DNA from: Pempheris klunzingeri
Taxonomy: Eukaryota; Chordata; Actinopteri; Acropomatiformes; Pempheridae
Assembly: GCF_042242105.1 (NCBI RefSeq)
Contig: NC_092027.1
Span: 2,927,506 to 2,991,505, forward strand
Reading direction: 5' to 3'
DNA length: 64,000 nt
Made by a program: the position numbers and the translations under genes. Below the pieces are notes generated by a model. It had not been told where the DNA came from. It saw nothing but the letters and a program-made list of their open reading frames with translations, and did no database searches. Positions 22,365 through 35,476 of this stretch are shown in pieces (the first letter of the stretch is position 1; every line of letters starts with the position of its first letter).

Positions 22365-25300
22365 GGTGGGACATAGATGGCCAAAATACCCCCGTGGTCC
22401 CCCTGAGATCCAGCTGAAAACACTCGACTACACCAGAACAAGACTGGGAACCTCCGGGCATATAAACTTTGTGAATGGTGGAGGTCAAACCCATGCCCAG
22501 CTCTGAGATAAAATCTTTTTTACGACTGTGTTTACACCCAGTTGTAAGAAGTGGAAAAAGACCTTGACTCCTCAGTCATCTGATCTGCTAGTGAAAGCCC
22601 TCAGCAAGCAGAACAACATTCGCCCTCACTTTTACACAGTTTGTACAAACATGAAAAGAATGTTTTGTACAAACATGACAAATACCGACTTTCTATCTAC
22701 CACTATAAGGTATATCTCAGTGTTTGTCCCGGCTGAGAGCTTGGATTTACAGTCTGACTTGAATGCACCATCCTGCTCTGCAGTTATTATCTTTTATGGC
22801 TGGTTTTCTTTGGTTCAAGTGGAAAAATTGACCTTTTTGCCAATTCTGGGCTCCCAGTTGCAATCAAACCTTGGCTTGTAAACAAAAGTCACATGGACTC
22901 ACAAGTACAGTAGCTTGTTGATTAAACTCTTGGAAACCTGTCCTCCTGCAGAGTTTGACATTTTGGCAGAGGAGTCTAAACCTGGTTCCTGGGCTTTGGC
23001 CCAGACTTCGATTTCCAGGCATCTCAGTGTTGTTATCTGGTGCCACCGATGTTCAGACGTGCCCAGGACGTCGCTCTAGCTGGTCAAATTACCAACGTAA
23101 TCAAATACTGAGGGAGCAAAACTCCAGCAGGAAAGTTACTGTATGCAAACACTTAATTTAATCTAATTTAATTCATTTCACATGTTAACTTATAGCAGTT
23201 ATTGATGTGAGGGGTAAAATGACAAGAGGGAGACAAGGAAGCAACTAACAGCCACAAACAACGCGTTCAGTATTATTATGAACATGAACTGAGTGTTTTT
23301 TATGAATGTTTCTTTCCTGGAAACTCAATTAACCTTCATCCAAAGTGCCAGAGTCGTTGCAGTGAGCTCAACCTGGTTTGTTCAATAAGTGTCGGCTGTT
23401 TGCTGCTCTCATCAGCCTCTAGCTAGCTGGTGAAAATAATGGATCAGTTAGCAGCTAAAATGTCCAATATTTCCCTCGGGAGTTGGTGGAGACCAAAAGC
23501 AGAGCTAAAAGAAGAGAGAACAGTGGACTTAAATTCACCCGGTGGCCAGTTAAATGTGTAAATAAGCAGCTGTTTGCTAACGCTAACACCATTTCAACTT
23601 TACGAGGTGTTTCTGTCACCACCGAACGGCCCAAAAATAATGTTAGTGCAGCTTTAAGACCTTTTGTCACGGTGAGGATGGCCTTTTAAATAACTTACAT
23701 TGAGCATCTTTGGGTTTTGGACTGAAGTTCGTGAATCAAAGCATAAAACTCTTCCTCCATCAGTACCGGACGTACTCTGCATACAAACTGCACACATGCT
23801 CATGCACATAAAACCATGATGAATCTCCCATCATGCCGTGCACCATACATCCCCCTCTTTATCCGTCCGTACGTCCTCAGGTCCATCTGTTGCAGCGTCA
23901 GATGAAATGCTGCTGGTTTGATCTGACTCTCTGGCAGCTGGATGGGGCTGATCCTGGATAAGTCCGCCCAAAGCCCCGTCCTAATAACAACCATTTTGGG
24001 CAAAAAGTTGAAACTGATCCAAGAACACGGCTCCCGCTGCTGCTGGGTAAACAGCCGCCAAGCGTGGCTTCGCCTGGCTTCATTTCCTGTCTGTGAGCAG
24101 GAGCCATTTGGACGAAGCAGCCGCTGCCTCTCGGATTCTCTCTCTGCTTTTATTAATTTAGCTCAGATTATGAGTTTCTCTCTTTTCCACCTGTCAGTCT
24201 GTCAATCTCACCCTCTGTCTTTCCATCACAATGTCAACTAATACTATATTCAGAATGAGCCACACACATCACGTTAAATCCTGCGTTTTCCACCAGAACT
24301 GCAGCACTAAAGTTCCTGCATTAACTTGATCATGCCCAAATACTTTTAAAGGTCTTTGAAGGTCTCATTTGGGAACATTCAAGGACTCCACGGTTTGGAA
24401 TTAGAGCCTTCATTTCTTATTCATATTCTTGTCAAGGCAAGAAATCCTGGCTGAAATCCTTCATTTTCGAAAGGCTGCTGTATCATCTAAACTCTCCATC
24501 GCAGCGTTCGCCTCAGGATGGGAAGAGTTGATCCTCCGATGGAGCGAACAGAGGCATACTGATGAATCTGGGTGATATATCGTAACTTTAAAACACGGAC
24601 AACTTTTTCAGTCCTCTTTTGTAAAACTTTTTTTTAAAAAGCCTTATCGAGGTCCAACACTGTTTGAAAGAGGAAAATGTTGAAATTGTGTTTTTTTTTT
24701 TAAAAAAAAAGGGGGAAATGTTCAGGTTCAGCTTCAAACAGCTGCTCTCATGAGCTGCCATCTCGCTCCGATGTTCACAGAGCATGATGGGAGAACTCAG
24801 CTGCGGTGGGCAGAGACGCCCACGGCAGCAGAAAATAGACAGGTTGAGGTTTGAGAGTCAGGTGAGCAACTCTTCCTCTTGACTAATCGCTTGCTTGATC
24901 TAACTATTCTTTCACTTGATCCGCCTACACGACAAAAACCAACAAACCGAACGCAACAAACTCACTGCCGCTCCCCCGAGGGCCCCGTGGAACGGCATCT
25001 TGGGAAATGTAGGAACCCGAAAACTGAAGTGGAAGTGGGCGAAGCAGGTAGAAACGAAAGTAATTGCAGAACAAAAGCCTCCTCAGATGAACTGAACTTC
25101 ACAGACTCATCATCATCAGCTCTCCATCTTTATTCCTTTAGCAGGACTGACCTGCTTAAGTCGCTTCCTGTCTCAGTAGGATCTTATTTAATAAGGGGAA
25201 ACGATGCAGTTGCTGAGAAAATGGTAATTATGCTAATTATACAAGAACAGAGGTAACAATTAACTTCTATTGTGAACACTGTAATTGAGACGGTTTCTGT

Positions 25301-28300
25301 GTACTTGTACCTCTTCACTGATTTTAAAGTACTTCACCACATTTACATTTCAGTTATTGGCTCCATTTGCTGTGTTTCATGCTTTAGAATAATAAAGATG
25401 AAGATTAAATCTCTACTTATCAAATAAAAGCAAAATGCCTCCCCGTCACCAAAGCATGTGGTTGTTGAGCGTCTTTATACGTTAAACTAAAAAAATAGAT
25501 GAATGAAGTCCAAAATATTAAATCCAGCGACGATGGAACAACAAGCAGGATGATGAATTCTAATATTTAGTCATCGAACAGAACGTAGTGGTCGATGTTA
25601 TTTAACTTAATGTTGGACTGAAGGAAAACAGACTGACTCACTCTGCTTCGTCTGAGAGAGAGAAACAGCAGCGACCACACCGAGGAGGAATACTGCAGAC
25701 TATTACCAGTAGTAGTAGAAGAAGAAGTAGTGGTAGTACTAGTAGAGGTAGCAGGAGGAGTAGTAGTAGTAGTGGTATTAGCAGTAGAAATAGTAATAGT
25801 AATAGTAGTAGTAGTAGTTGTAGTGGTAGTAGTAGAAGAAGCAGTACTAGTAGCAGTAGAAGTACTAGTAGTAGTAGTAGTAGTACTAGTATCAGTAGTA
25901 CCAGTAGTAGTAATAGTAGTAGTACTAGTAGTAGCAGTAGTAATAGTAGTAGTACTAGTAGCAGTAGAAGTACTAGTAGTAGTACTAACAGTAGGACTAG
26001 TAGCAGTAGAAGTACTAATAGTAGCAGTAGAAGTACTAGTAGTAGCAGAAGTACTAGTAGTAGCAGTAGAAGTAATAGTAGCAGTAGAAGTACTAGTAGT
26101 AGCAGTAGTAGTACTAGTAGTAGTAGTAGTAATAGTAGTAGTACTAACAGCAACAGTAGAATTTACAGTAATAAAAGTACTACAGCTACTGTTAATACTA
26201 CAAGTGCTGCTATTAGTACCTACTGGTTCTAGCAGGTTAGCAGTAACACTAATGTACTAAAGTACTAGTACTAGCAGCAGTAGTATCTGGTGTATCAGCA
26301 GTACCTGCACTAGCAGTCAGACCACTTACAGCAGAGGTAGTAGTACTAGTGGTGCTGGCAGTGGTAGAAGTACCAGACACAGCAGTACTACCTGTGATCC
26401 TAACAGCAGCAGCAGTATTAAGGGAGTATCAATAATCAGAGTACAGATACTAGAAAATACTACAAATACTGCGTGATGATCACAACAAACAAAATAAGAA
26501 CAGAATGAATAAATAAGGTCAAGACTATACTGTATATATATATATGATGTGAAACAGTGTGAATGAAAGGAGCTGCAGGACTAGTGGACGTCCTGAGGCA
26601 GCAGAAGAGCCTCGGCCCTCCCATCAGCAGCAGTACTCGCTCACACAGAGCCACAGCAGTGCTTCCTGTACAGTTAGACTCCGCCGCCGGCTGAGTGGCC
26701 GACGCCGGGATGAACTGTGAACTCTGCCCGCGGCTGTTTGTGCTAAACAGAAAACTGGAAATACAATCCAGGCGTGGAATGTGATATAGGAAGTGTGTTA
26801 CATAAGGGCTCCCCTCCCTGTAACGTAAACACTGCTCTGCTCTGCAGCCATGTTTGGCCTCTTCCTCTCTATCCAGCCGCGGACATGTGACCAACTGTGA
26901 GCTTTAATCATATGTGCAAACACGGAAGACCAGCTGGACACAACCTATAGTGCACACACACCTTCAGGGCCTGATCGACATGTCAATTATATGATTAAGT
27001 GTAGTATTAATAGTAGTAATAGTAGTATTAATTACTGGTAATAACTACTAGCTGCTAGCAGCAGTGGTGTATTAGTAGTACCTGCACTAGTATTACTTTC
27101 AAAGTTAAATGACACTATTCTTGATGTGTGTTAAGTTCAAATAATTAAAAGAAATCTAATTATATGTCCCATAAGTGCATATGATCATTTTAAATCCGTC
27201 TCCCATATTGTTTTACGTCTTTTGCAGCATCTTACACATGTGTTTTTGTTCGTCTCTGTATAATTCCAGTTCATATTCATGCAGCCAGACACTGAGCACA
27301 CATGGACGTCCGTGTGCACACCCAGGCAGGCTTGGACTCGCCTCCGCACACACAAACAAACACACACCAGTCAGGCACGTGCACCTTCACATGAGTGTGC
27401 AAGAGCACCAGTGGACACACACACACACACACACACACCAGAAACAATTCAGTCCAGGTGACACACCCCAGGAGTCTTGTTCCTTATGTCAACACACTGA
27501 CAGGGAGTTATGTCACAGCGTGGAGATAGTAGTGACCTCCTCCCTCGTGCTCGTCTCTCTAAATCCGGCGCAGATTAACAGACGCTTTACAGCAACAGAA
27601 AAAAAAAAATAAAGATAATAAATTGAAACAGAGGATCTGGACTGGGGGGACCCTGCTGTGAGCCGAAAAACAAACAGCACCGATGGTTTGTTCTCAGGCC
27701 TGAATCACCAAAACGTTCCTGTTTTCGTGACTAGCAACCTCTTGTGGTCGTGCGAATAATCTCTTAGCGAGGAGGCCTTCACGTTACAGACCACTTTTTG
27801 TACCGTCGAGGATCTCGATGTTCTCCTGAACCGGAACACAACCGATATCCTAAACGAGCGTTCACACTAAAAACGTACGTCTGCAGGCTGAAGTCAGACG
27901 CCAAGACGCTGCACTGCGGTTTCCAATCATGAGACGAGCGTTCACATCACAAATAATCTACCAGAGATGTATGAATCTGTGTTTAACCCTGTAGCATGAC
28001 GCCGCACTGCGCTGCAGCGGAAGTTTGCGAGACAAACCCGTGTTTGTTGCTGCTCATCGGTCACACTGACATGAATGAGGAGGCTGTGTGTTTTGCGTTA
28101 AACACCAGGCGCACACACACACTGGAGCACTACAGGAGCTGGAAGCTGACAATTCAGGGAGGAAAACACCATGAAACATCTTCCTATTTATCTTCCCTGA
28201 AGGGTGAACGCATGCCGCCGCTGGGGACGAGGACAGCGGCCTCAAAAAGCATTTAAACGTGGCAGATGACTTATTTCTAAAGGTCATCATGTTATATTTT

Positions 28301-28669
28301 GTGGTTTAGGTCGGAGGACTTGTTGAACACGGGACTTGAGCCTGTCTGGGTTGTGTAAAGATGTGTTCTGTGGCAGAGGAGGAGCTGGTAAATATGTGAT
28401 TCTCCACAGTTGTTAGCTCGAAGCATCATGTCTCTTTCTACATCCTGCTGCATTAAGATCTGTTTTAAAATTCAATTAAAATTCTCTCTCTGTTCTGAAT
28501 CTCTGTTCACGCCGCCGTCCTTTAAATCTTCTCTGTCTTGCCCCGTCCTCAGTGTTTACTCTCCCTGTAATCTCCACTGTTTCCTCTCCCTCTCTGTCTT
28601 TATCTCCCTCCACTTTGCTCCTGCCTCGCTTTCTCTTTCCTCCTCCTCCCACCCCTCCCTTCCCCTCTC

Positions 28670-28700
<31 letters not shown>

Positions 28701-31700
28701 CCCCTGCTCACTCTTGCATGCTGGCTCTCTCGCTCCGATGCTTTCTGCAGAGGCACGTGACGTGGCGGCCGCACATGGCCCGAGCGTGTGAGACAGAGAG
28801 GGAGAGAGAGGGAGAGAGAGAGATTTCAAAACATGCAAAGCGAACACTCTTGACTCACTCTCCCCCTCCAGCATTGCTCTCCCCCCCCTCTCCCTCTCTC
28901 CCTCTCTCTCTCTCTCTCTGTGCAGTGTTACAGAGTGCAGAGTCAGTGTCTTGTTTAACCCTTCCCTCGCTGGGATTAATCACAGCCCTGCATGTTAAAT
29001 CACTGACTGCCTCAGCGTGGCATTATCCTGCACTCTCCTCTTTTAAAGGGAGACAGCAAATCACTTCCCTCACTGTTTAATCAGCTCATCTTCTCCACAA
29101 TGCACAGCCAGATTTGACTTTTAATACCTGTATGTTGGAATTAAACCCTCAGCGTATATATCTGATCTCACCGGCTGATGATTCCCAGAGGATTTATCTG
29201 GGATTCTTCTGGTCTAGACGCTGGTATTTGGTTTCTGGTTGAGGTGAAGCAGCTCTGTGGTTAAAACAGAATCCAGCTCAGCTGGGGAAGTCGCGTGTGC
29301 TGTTCCTAAGGCCAAGGACGGTCTAATCAGTGCTCAGGCTGTTTGTCTGCGAGAGAAAGCGACTGCAGTGATTTGGGCTGAGGTGGTGCGGCTGCTGAGC
29401 TTTCCTCTTTCCTCCGTACTTATGTTTTGATTTGTTTTCCTCTGCACAGTGAAAACAAAGAAATGCAAAAGGTTAACAGCAGCTCATGGGACGTAATTAC
29501 TGCCGTATTAAGAGTCCACGGTGGAGCAAGCCGCCCTGCGAGGCTCCAGCTAGACGCTCACACAGGCATGCTAACATGCTCACAATGCTAATGGCAGCAT
29601 GTTGATGCTCTGCAGACAAAAGCGAGTAAGGGGACCTTTAGTAGGGACTGTTCTGACCAAAGAACGTCTGCTGCCTTATGCTCCACCATCACTATTTGTC
29701 AACTGTGGTTTTCATTTACTAGAAAACTGCTGAAAAACATTCTTTTTAATTAATTAATTCAGAAAATAGTGTTTTCTTGACGATTTCATGACCAAGGTTG
29801 TGTCTTTTCTGCTCAGCTTCTGGGTGCTGAGGTCCTTTTAAATGCAGCTATTGTGGCTGCACAAAGACACAGACAACTCGAGGGCAAACAAATACCTGAG
29901 AGCTGAAAATCAGCCCATTCCCACAGAAGATCCAGCGTTGGATCAAACTGAAAAATGAAAGAATTTGGCCTTAAATATAGCATAGCATCACATGCCAGTT
30001 TAAAACTGGGGTTAGTTTAGGTCTCTGTGAATGTGTAGATGTATAGAACTCATATTTCACTATTGATTTGTTTGTTTTTGTCTGTACTTTCCGCTGAAGC
30101 GTCATTACTTCTGCTTTCACTGTCGGCCCGTCAGCAGGATTTAAAAATTGCACAAATTCCCATGAAGTGTGGTGAGCAGATCAGCCCGAGGCAAAAGAAC
30201 AACTGATTAGATCTGTGGTGGTTATTCAGATCTGGGATTTCTCTCCAGGTGCTTTTTTTTTTATTTTATTTTTTTTTACACGTGTCAAACTCGAGCTGAC
30301 GTTAGCGAGTCCAATTTCTTGTTCATCCATCAGACATTAAGCCTCATGTACTCTACAGGCAGTAAACTCTTTGTGTTCCTCTGTTTAATAAGCACCGCCT
30401 TTGAAATAGCTGTGAAAAATTTTGTGCAGCAGATGCTTCCTTCCAACCACATTGCAGTTCAATGAGTTCACGCGTCCTCCAGCATGCAGGGGCTCATGGG
30501 AATCTGAGGTCTAAAAAGCTGTTTTTGATTGGGAAGGTTTCTGACTGAGTGAATTGACCTGGAAGTGTTGAAGCTGCAGCCTGATAGCAGCTGATCTGAA
30601 CTGATGATTCATGTTTCCTCCCCCCCCCCAAAAAAAAGGAGCAGACTGTTTTTTTTTCCAGGTAGAAGACGACGACACGTGATCCCACTGCATGATATAA
30701 GTTACAGTAAGTGACGTGATGGTCATTCTTTGGCTTGTAATGACTTCTGCTCGGCAGCTTTCCTCCTCTTTTATCCCAGAATTGGCCCAAAACGTTCACT
30801 CGCTGGGCGTCTGCTCGGCTAAAGAGCGTCATTAGTGAGTGTCGAGCAGAAAGACCTTGCAGATGATTGGATCGGGCTTCAACCAGACAAATTCTCCCCT
30901 TTACTAACAAAATATAACACTTCACACGCCAGATTGGATGAATGCAGAGCAGACAGTCGGTTTCCCATCTTTTAGCTGGGAAAACGTTCTGTTCTGCCGT
31001 TCTGAAAATGTCGAGTTACTTCTGAATTATCCAGCCAAATTCATTTTGGAACAATACTGATTTGAGAAACGGGTAATGCAGGAAGAGGATTCAGCTTTTT
31101 ATGTGATTAGAGGATTAGATTTGTGTTAGTTTGGATTTTTTTCTCCAAATATTAACACAAAAATGTGGGTGAAACTCGTTCCTTTTGAATTTCACATACA
31201 TATGACCTGACATATTGCAGCTACAAAGGCTTATTAGTATTTTCTGTCTGTTTCTTAGAATATTTTCTGTGAGGACATTAAGTGCAGGTGAAAATGTAAT
31301 AAACTGAAATAATTCTGGGCGTATCACAGCATACAATCCATGTATTTCCATTTAAAATCAGGTAAAACTGGGTCACGATCAGCTTGGTCCTGATTCTAAA
31401 ATCATGTGGCTTAGTCTGGCTTTAAAGGAAAAGGAGAACATTTTTTGGAATTGTCTCCGGTGCTTGGAGTTACCTGACCAGACCACAGCTCGGTTAGTAA
31501 TAGTTTTATCTACGCAGCGTTCATCCACCGGTCTCCATTGTTGTCCACTTTCGACAACAGAGCTGTAAATATTTAGGATTTACTGCATTTTAAGGAACAA
31601 ACAGGTGAGAGAGCACCTTATAAAACCCCAGCTGCATCCCTAGTTTTGTGTTTTCCCTCCCTGTGAGCTGCTCTCCTTTTTGTCAAACGTGCATGTGGAT

Positions 31701-31907
31701 TAGATTATTATTATTAATACCAGTCTATTTTCCATCTATTCCTCTGCTTCTCTGCTTCTCTGCTTCTCTCTCTGCAGTTCTGTAGTAACACTTCAGCTCC
31801 ACAACGACCTGAGGGATTTCTGGCTGGATGCATCATGTTCAACCCAGTCACGTGTTTATAATTCAGAATAAAGAGTGCACACACACACACACACACACAC
31901 ACACTTT

Positions 31908-31940
<33 letters not shown>

Positions 31941-34900
31941 AAACACACACACACACATCCACAAGAGCATGTTCGCATTAAAGCCCAAAGAGTTTCATGC
32001 AAATGCTAAAATAAAGAGGGCACTCTCATATGCATGTTCGACGTTCAGCGTACTACACACACACACACACACACACACATACTGATGGTGTGTATTCACA
32101 GAAGCACTCAGGGCAGACATGAACACACACACACACACACACACACACTCAGAGCCTTGCAGCAGTATCCAGTGGTATTCGCTCTAGCGTTGCTGAGACT
32201 CTGCTGCTTCCTTATTCTCTCACTGTGTCTCATTTTCTAATAGATTTTTTTGGGAAATTGTACTTCTTGGAGTTACTCTGCAGCTCTTCATCACTCTGAC
32301 ACATCTGCTCTCTTATTGTTTATGACTCACAAGAAGAAGACAAACACAATATTCACACACTCGCACATTTCCCAGAATCGGATCCGTCTGGGCATCTCAT
32401 CTCTTACACCTTCTCTTCATGTCTCTAACTCCGTACAAACTCTCCATCCTACGGATCGTGATTAGAAGCATGCACGTTTTATGAAAAGCATGACCTTTGA
32501 GAATCATGGCTACGAAAACAAGACGGAGAAAAACATGCAGAACGGAGCTGATTACCGCTACATGACAGAAACGGTCCTCCGAGTGACCCATGTCGGCAGC
32601 ACTCTCTAAACAACACGTCAAACAACCGAGCGGGAAGAACTGCAGCCGATAAACTCTGACATTCCTTAAAGTGGGTCCACCATTAAAACTCAAACTGTGT
32701 ATAAAGTGATGCTGATGTTCCCGAGAAGAACCGTGAAGCTTCAGCGAGCACACGTGAGAAGGAAGGACCTCTTTACTGGGCTTTACTGGTTTAGAGAGTT
32801 GAGCACTGATCAACATGTTTGAATGAACCATGGAGCGAGTTCAAAAGGTGTCGTTCACAGTGAAGAGCCTCCCAACTCTCTGCAGCTCTTTTAGCGTCTT
32901 TCAGCTCGTTGTTTCGGCTTTTCAGCGAGCAGCTTTACTGTTCTGGTAAACAGCAGACTGGAGCATGTTTTCCTCAGGAGAAACACCTCTCCAAAAGAAT
33001 AGAATACTAAAGATGCTCCGTATCTGATGAATAAAGTACATTCACTACGTTATAAGTCAAGGTTGTGTTAGCAGCTTGTTGCTGGCCAAGAAAGCATCAA
33101 TGGATGCGTCGCGCCTACAGGTTACAGAATGACAGTAAGCCCGAGCACATTTGTTGCTTCAGGTTATCTTTAATCAAGAGCTTCCTTCCAGCCTTGGTGC
33201 CGTTTTAGCGTCGCAAACCTGTTGCCTCTGAGGAGGCGCAGCCTGAAGGGCTGAAGTCAGGGAGTAAACACCTTCTGTGCAGCGTAAATACTACAGATTA
33301 CACAAGACACTAACATCATGCAGCCTTCCCCTGCATACATGGATAGTGATTCAAGTAGCATCACGGTCAGCTCTGATCACTCTTATCGAATCAAGTTTGG
33401 TGTCTTTTTCCGTCTCCAAACATCAGCAGCGACTTACACGCTCCATTGTCATCATCTCAATCATCTCATCCGTCCTTTAAATGCCCATACAACTGCCGAA
33501 CATTTACAAAGACATGTGGCAATTTGTCACCAGTAAATCATCACGAAATTAGCTGCGATTATTCAGCGCTCACAGGATGAAAAAAAACACAACAGTCAGC
33601 ATCATAAAGAGTGGGCTTTGTGGGTTTCAGTTTGAATTGGAAGTTGTCAGACTTGTGAAACCTCGGAGAGAAAGAAAGAAAAAAAAATAAAATAAAAGAG
33701 AGACAGACAGACAGAAAAGCTCCTCTGATGTTCTGGCAGTTCTGGTTCACATCAAAAGCAGCAGCGAGAGGAAACAATAAATTATGAATATATAACGGAT
33801 GAAAACAGGCTGTTGTAGAGAGCTGCGGAGGGCTGGAGAACAGGGTGTCAGCCATTTATCACACACAGATGTGATTAGAGAAGACCTTACTCTCGTTATA
33901 GTGGGAGGAAACGAATAGTTAGTTAATGTTATGTATCGTGGGTGCGTGTCCTCGTTAGTGCCAGATCACATCAGGGCCTTTCCACATACAGCTCCATGTA
34001 CGTCTGAGCGCATTAGCTGCTGCACAAAAGTCGCCTTCTCCATGAAGATGTCAGTTTTACTATCGCTGGCGACTTATCTGGAGCTATAATAAGAAAAGCT
34101 TCGTCATTTCTGACAAGACAGTTATTCTATTTCTATGTATTTTTCAAGATTTTAAGATTTCAGAAAACTTTTCCTCTCAGTATCTCAGCGGAAAAGTCTC
34201 TGGAGTGACTGATAAAGTAAATAATTAATGGATAATGTATTAACTTGTCAAAAATTTGACCAAATGTCTGAATATTTCCTCCCAACTTACTGCTGATGTT
34301 CACTTTGACTCACCATGTAGACACTCAGCTCCTCCCATCATGCCTTGCTGCTGCTGTTGCTGTTGCTGCTGCTGCTGCTGAGGTGGTGGCGGCGGCGGCG
34401 GCTGTGGCTGGACGGTCTCCAGTCCCAGCAGTGAAGAAGAGGAGGATGAGGAGGACATGGAGGAGGAAGAGGAAGAGCAGGGCGGAGGGGAGCTGGGCGG
34501 GCACTGGGAGCTCTGGTTTGGCACCGCCGACTGGGAGCTCTGGGAGGAGAAAGGAGAGCATTCAGATTTGAGTATTCCCATTAAAATGCCTCCATCTAGA
34601 GGCACAGATGTCTTGTGCTTCCACTTTTGCAGGTTAGTGAGTTGGAAATGAAGTTTGCCGATGCTTCTGGTCTCCATCCGTCTTACCTGAGAGGGGATCT
34701 GGGCGCTGGTGGAGCTGGGCCCATTGCTGTGCATCCCCATCCCGTTCTCCGTCAGGAACTCCTCCAGGTCCATGTACTGTAGCTGAAACAGGCCTCCGTC
34801 GCACGGCAGGGTCCTCTCCCACAGCAGCGGGCCCAGGAACGCTGACTGGGAATTGGGCCGCAACGCGCCGGACCCTGGCGCTCCCGCCATCCCGCCAGGA

Positions 34901-35445
34901 CCTCCGGCATTGACGCCCAGTGAGTCTTCATCGGAGTCCACGGGCTTGTCTTTGTCTGGAGAGGAGGAAGGATGAGAAGGCTGTTATTTCATCTTTGATC
35001 GTCAGAGAGTCTGAAGAACTCTTTCAGACCACAGAGGGTAGTTAAACTTCTCCCTCCTCCCTTTCCTTGTGTTTGTGTTGAAGGGCAAAAGGAAAGATGA
35101 GGGTCAATAACGACGCCATCCACTGCGACAAAGCAGCAGATTGACTCTAACTGCAAAGGGAGGCTGATAATGTTATTCACAGTGGTCTCATTTGTTTACT
35201 GTAATTAAGCTGTCCTCAAACTAATGTGCTAATGATTTATTGATGTTTGAGTGAAAGCCAGCATAGAGCACTTCAAGCTAATGCCTTTTGACTTCTATTC
35301 CAACACACTTTGTGTCCGTGTTGGAAAAAGTTATATCAATAATTTGGTGGACGCTTCAAAGTTTTCAAAGTCTCAAAAAAAAAAAAAAAAAAGTGCCTAA
35401 AAATATGTCCGGTAGCCAGATGGTCCCAGGTTTTATCCCCCCAGG

Positions 35446-35476
<31 letters not shown>

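Larger units (their letters stand above)
19893..34313 (-). other. dbp: dbp intron 3 (14.4 kb)
   Basis: Phase-1 intron with GTGAGT donor. No coding exon was found inside on either strand. It holds a 730-bp AGT-type repeat (25.7-26.4 kb), CT/GA-rich tracts (28.5-28.9 kb), CA runs, and two copies of a dispersed repeat family (23.4 and 32.9 kb). Several CACGTG E-boxes occur but are not more frequent than expected. Confidence 0.85.

Noticed and set aside
25638..26260. Long frames of polyLeu (minus) and polyVal (plus)
   Set aside because: They are produced by the AGT/ACT trinucleotide array and lack any normal protein composition or gene signals.
3900..26810. TTATGTAA/TTACATAA D-box matches (about 3,912; 6,449; 11,196; 26,797) as PAR-bZIP autoregulatory sites
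   Set aside because: Roughly two to four matches are expected by chance in 64 kb of this composition; their spread shows no focus on dbp.
28410..28874. Frames of 116-132 codons on both strands
   Set aside because: Driven by CT/GA tracts (Ser-Leu and Arg-Glu repeats); no gene features.
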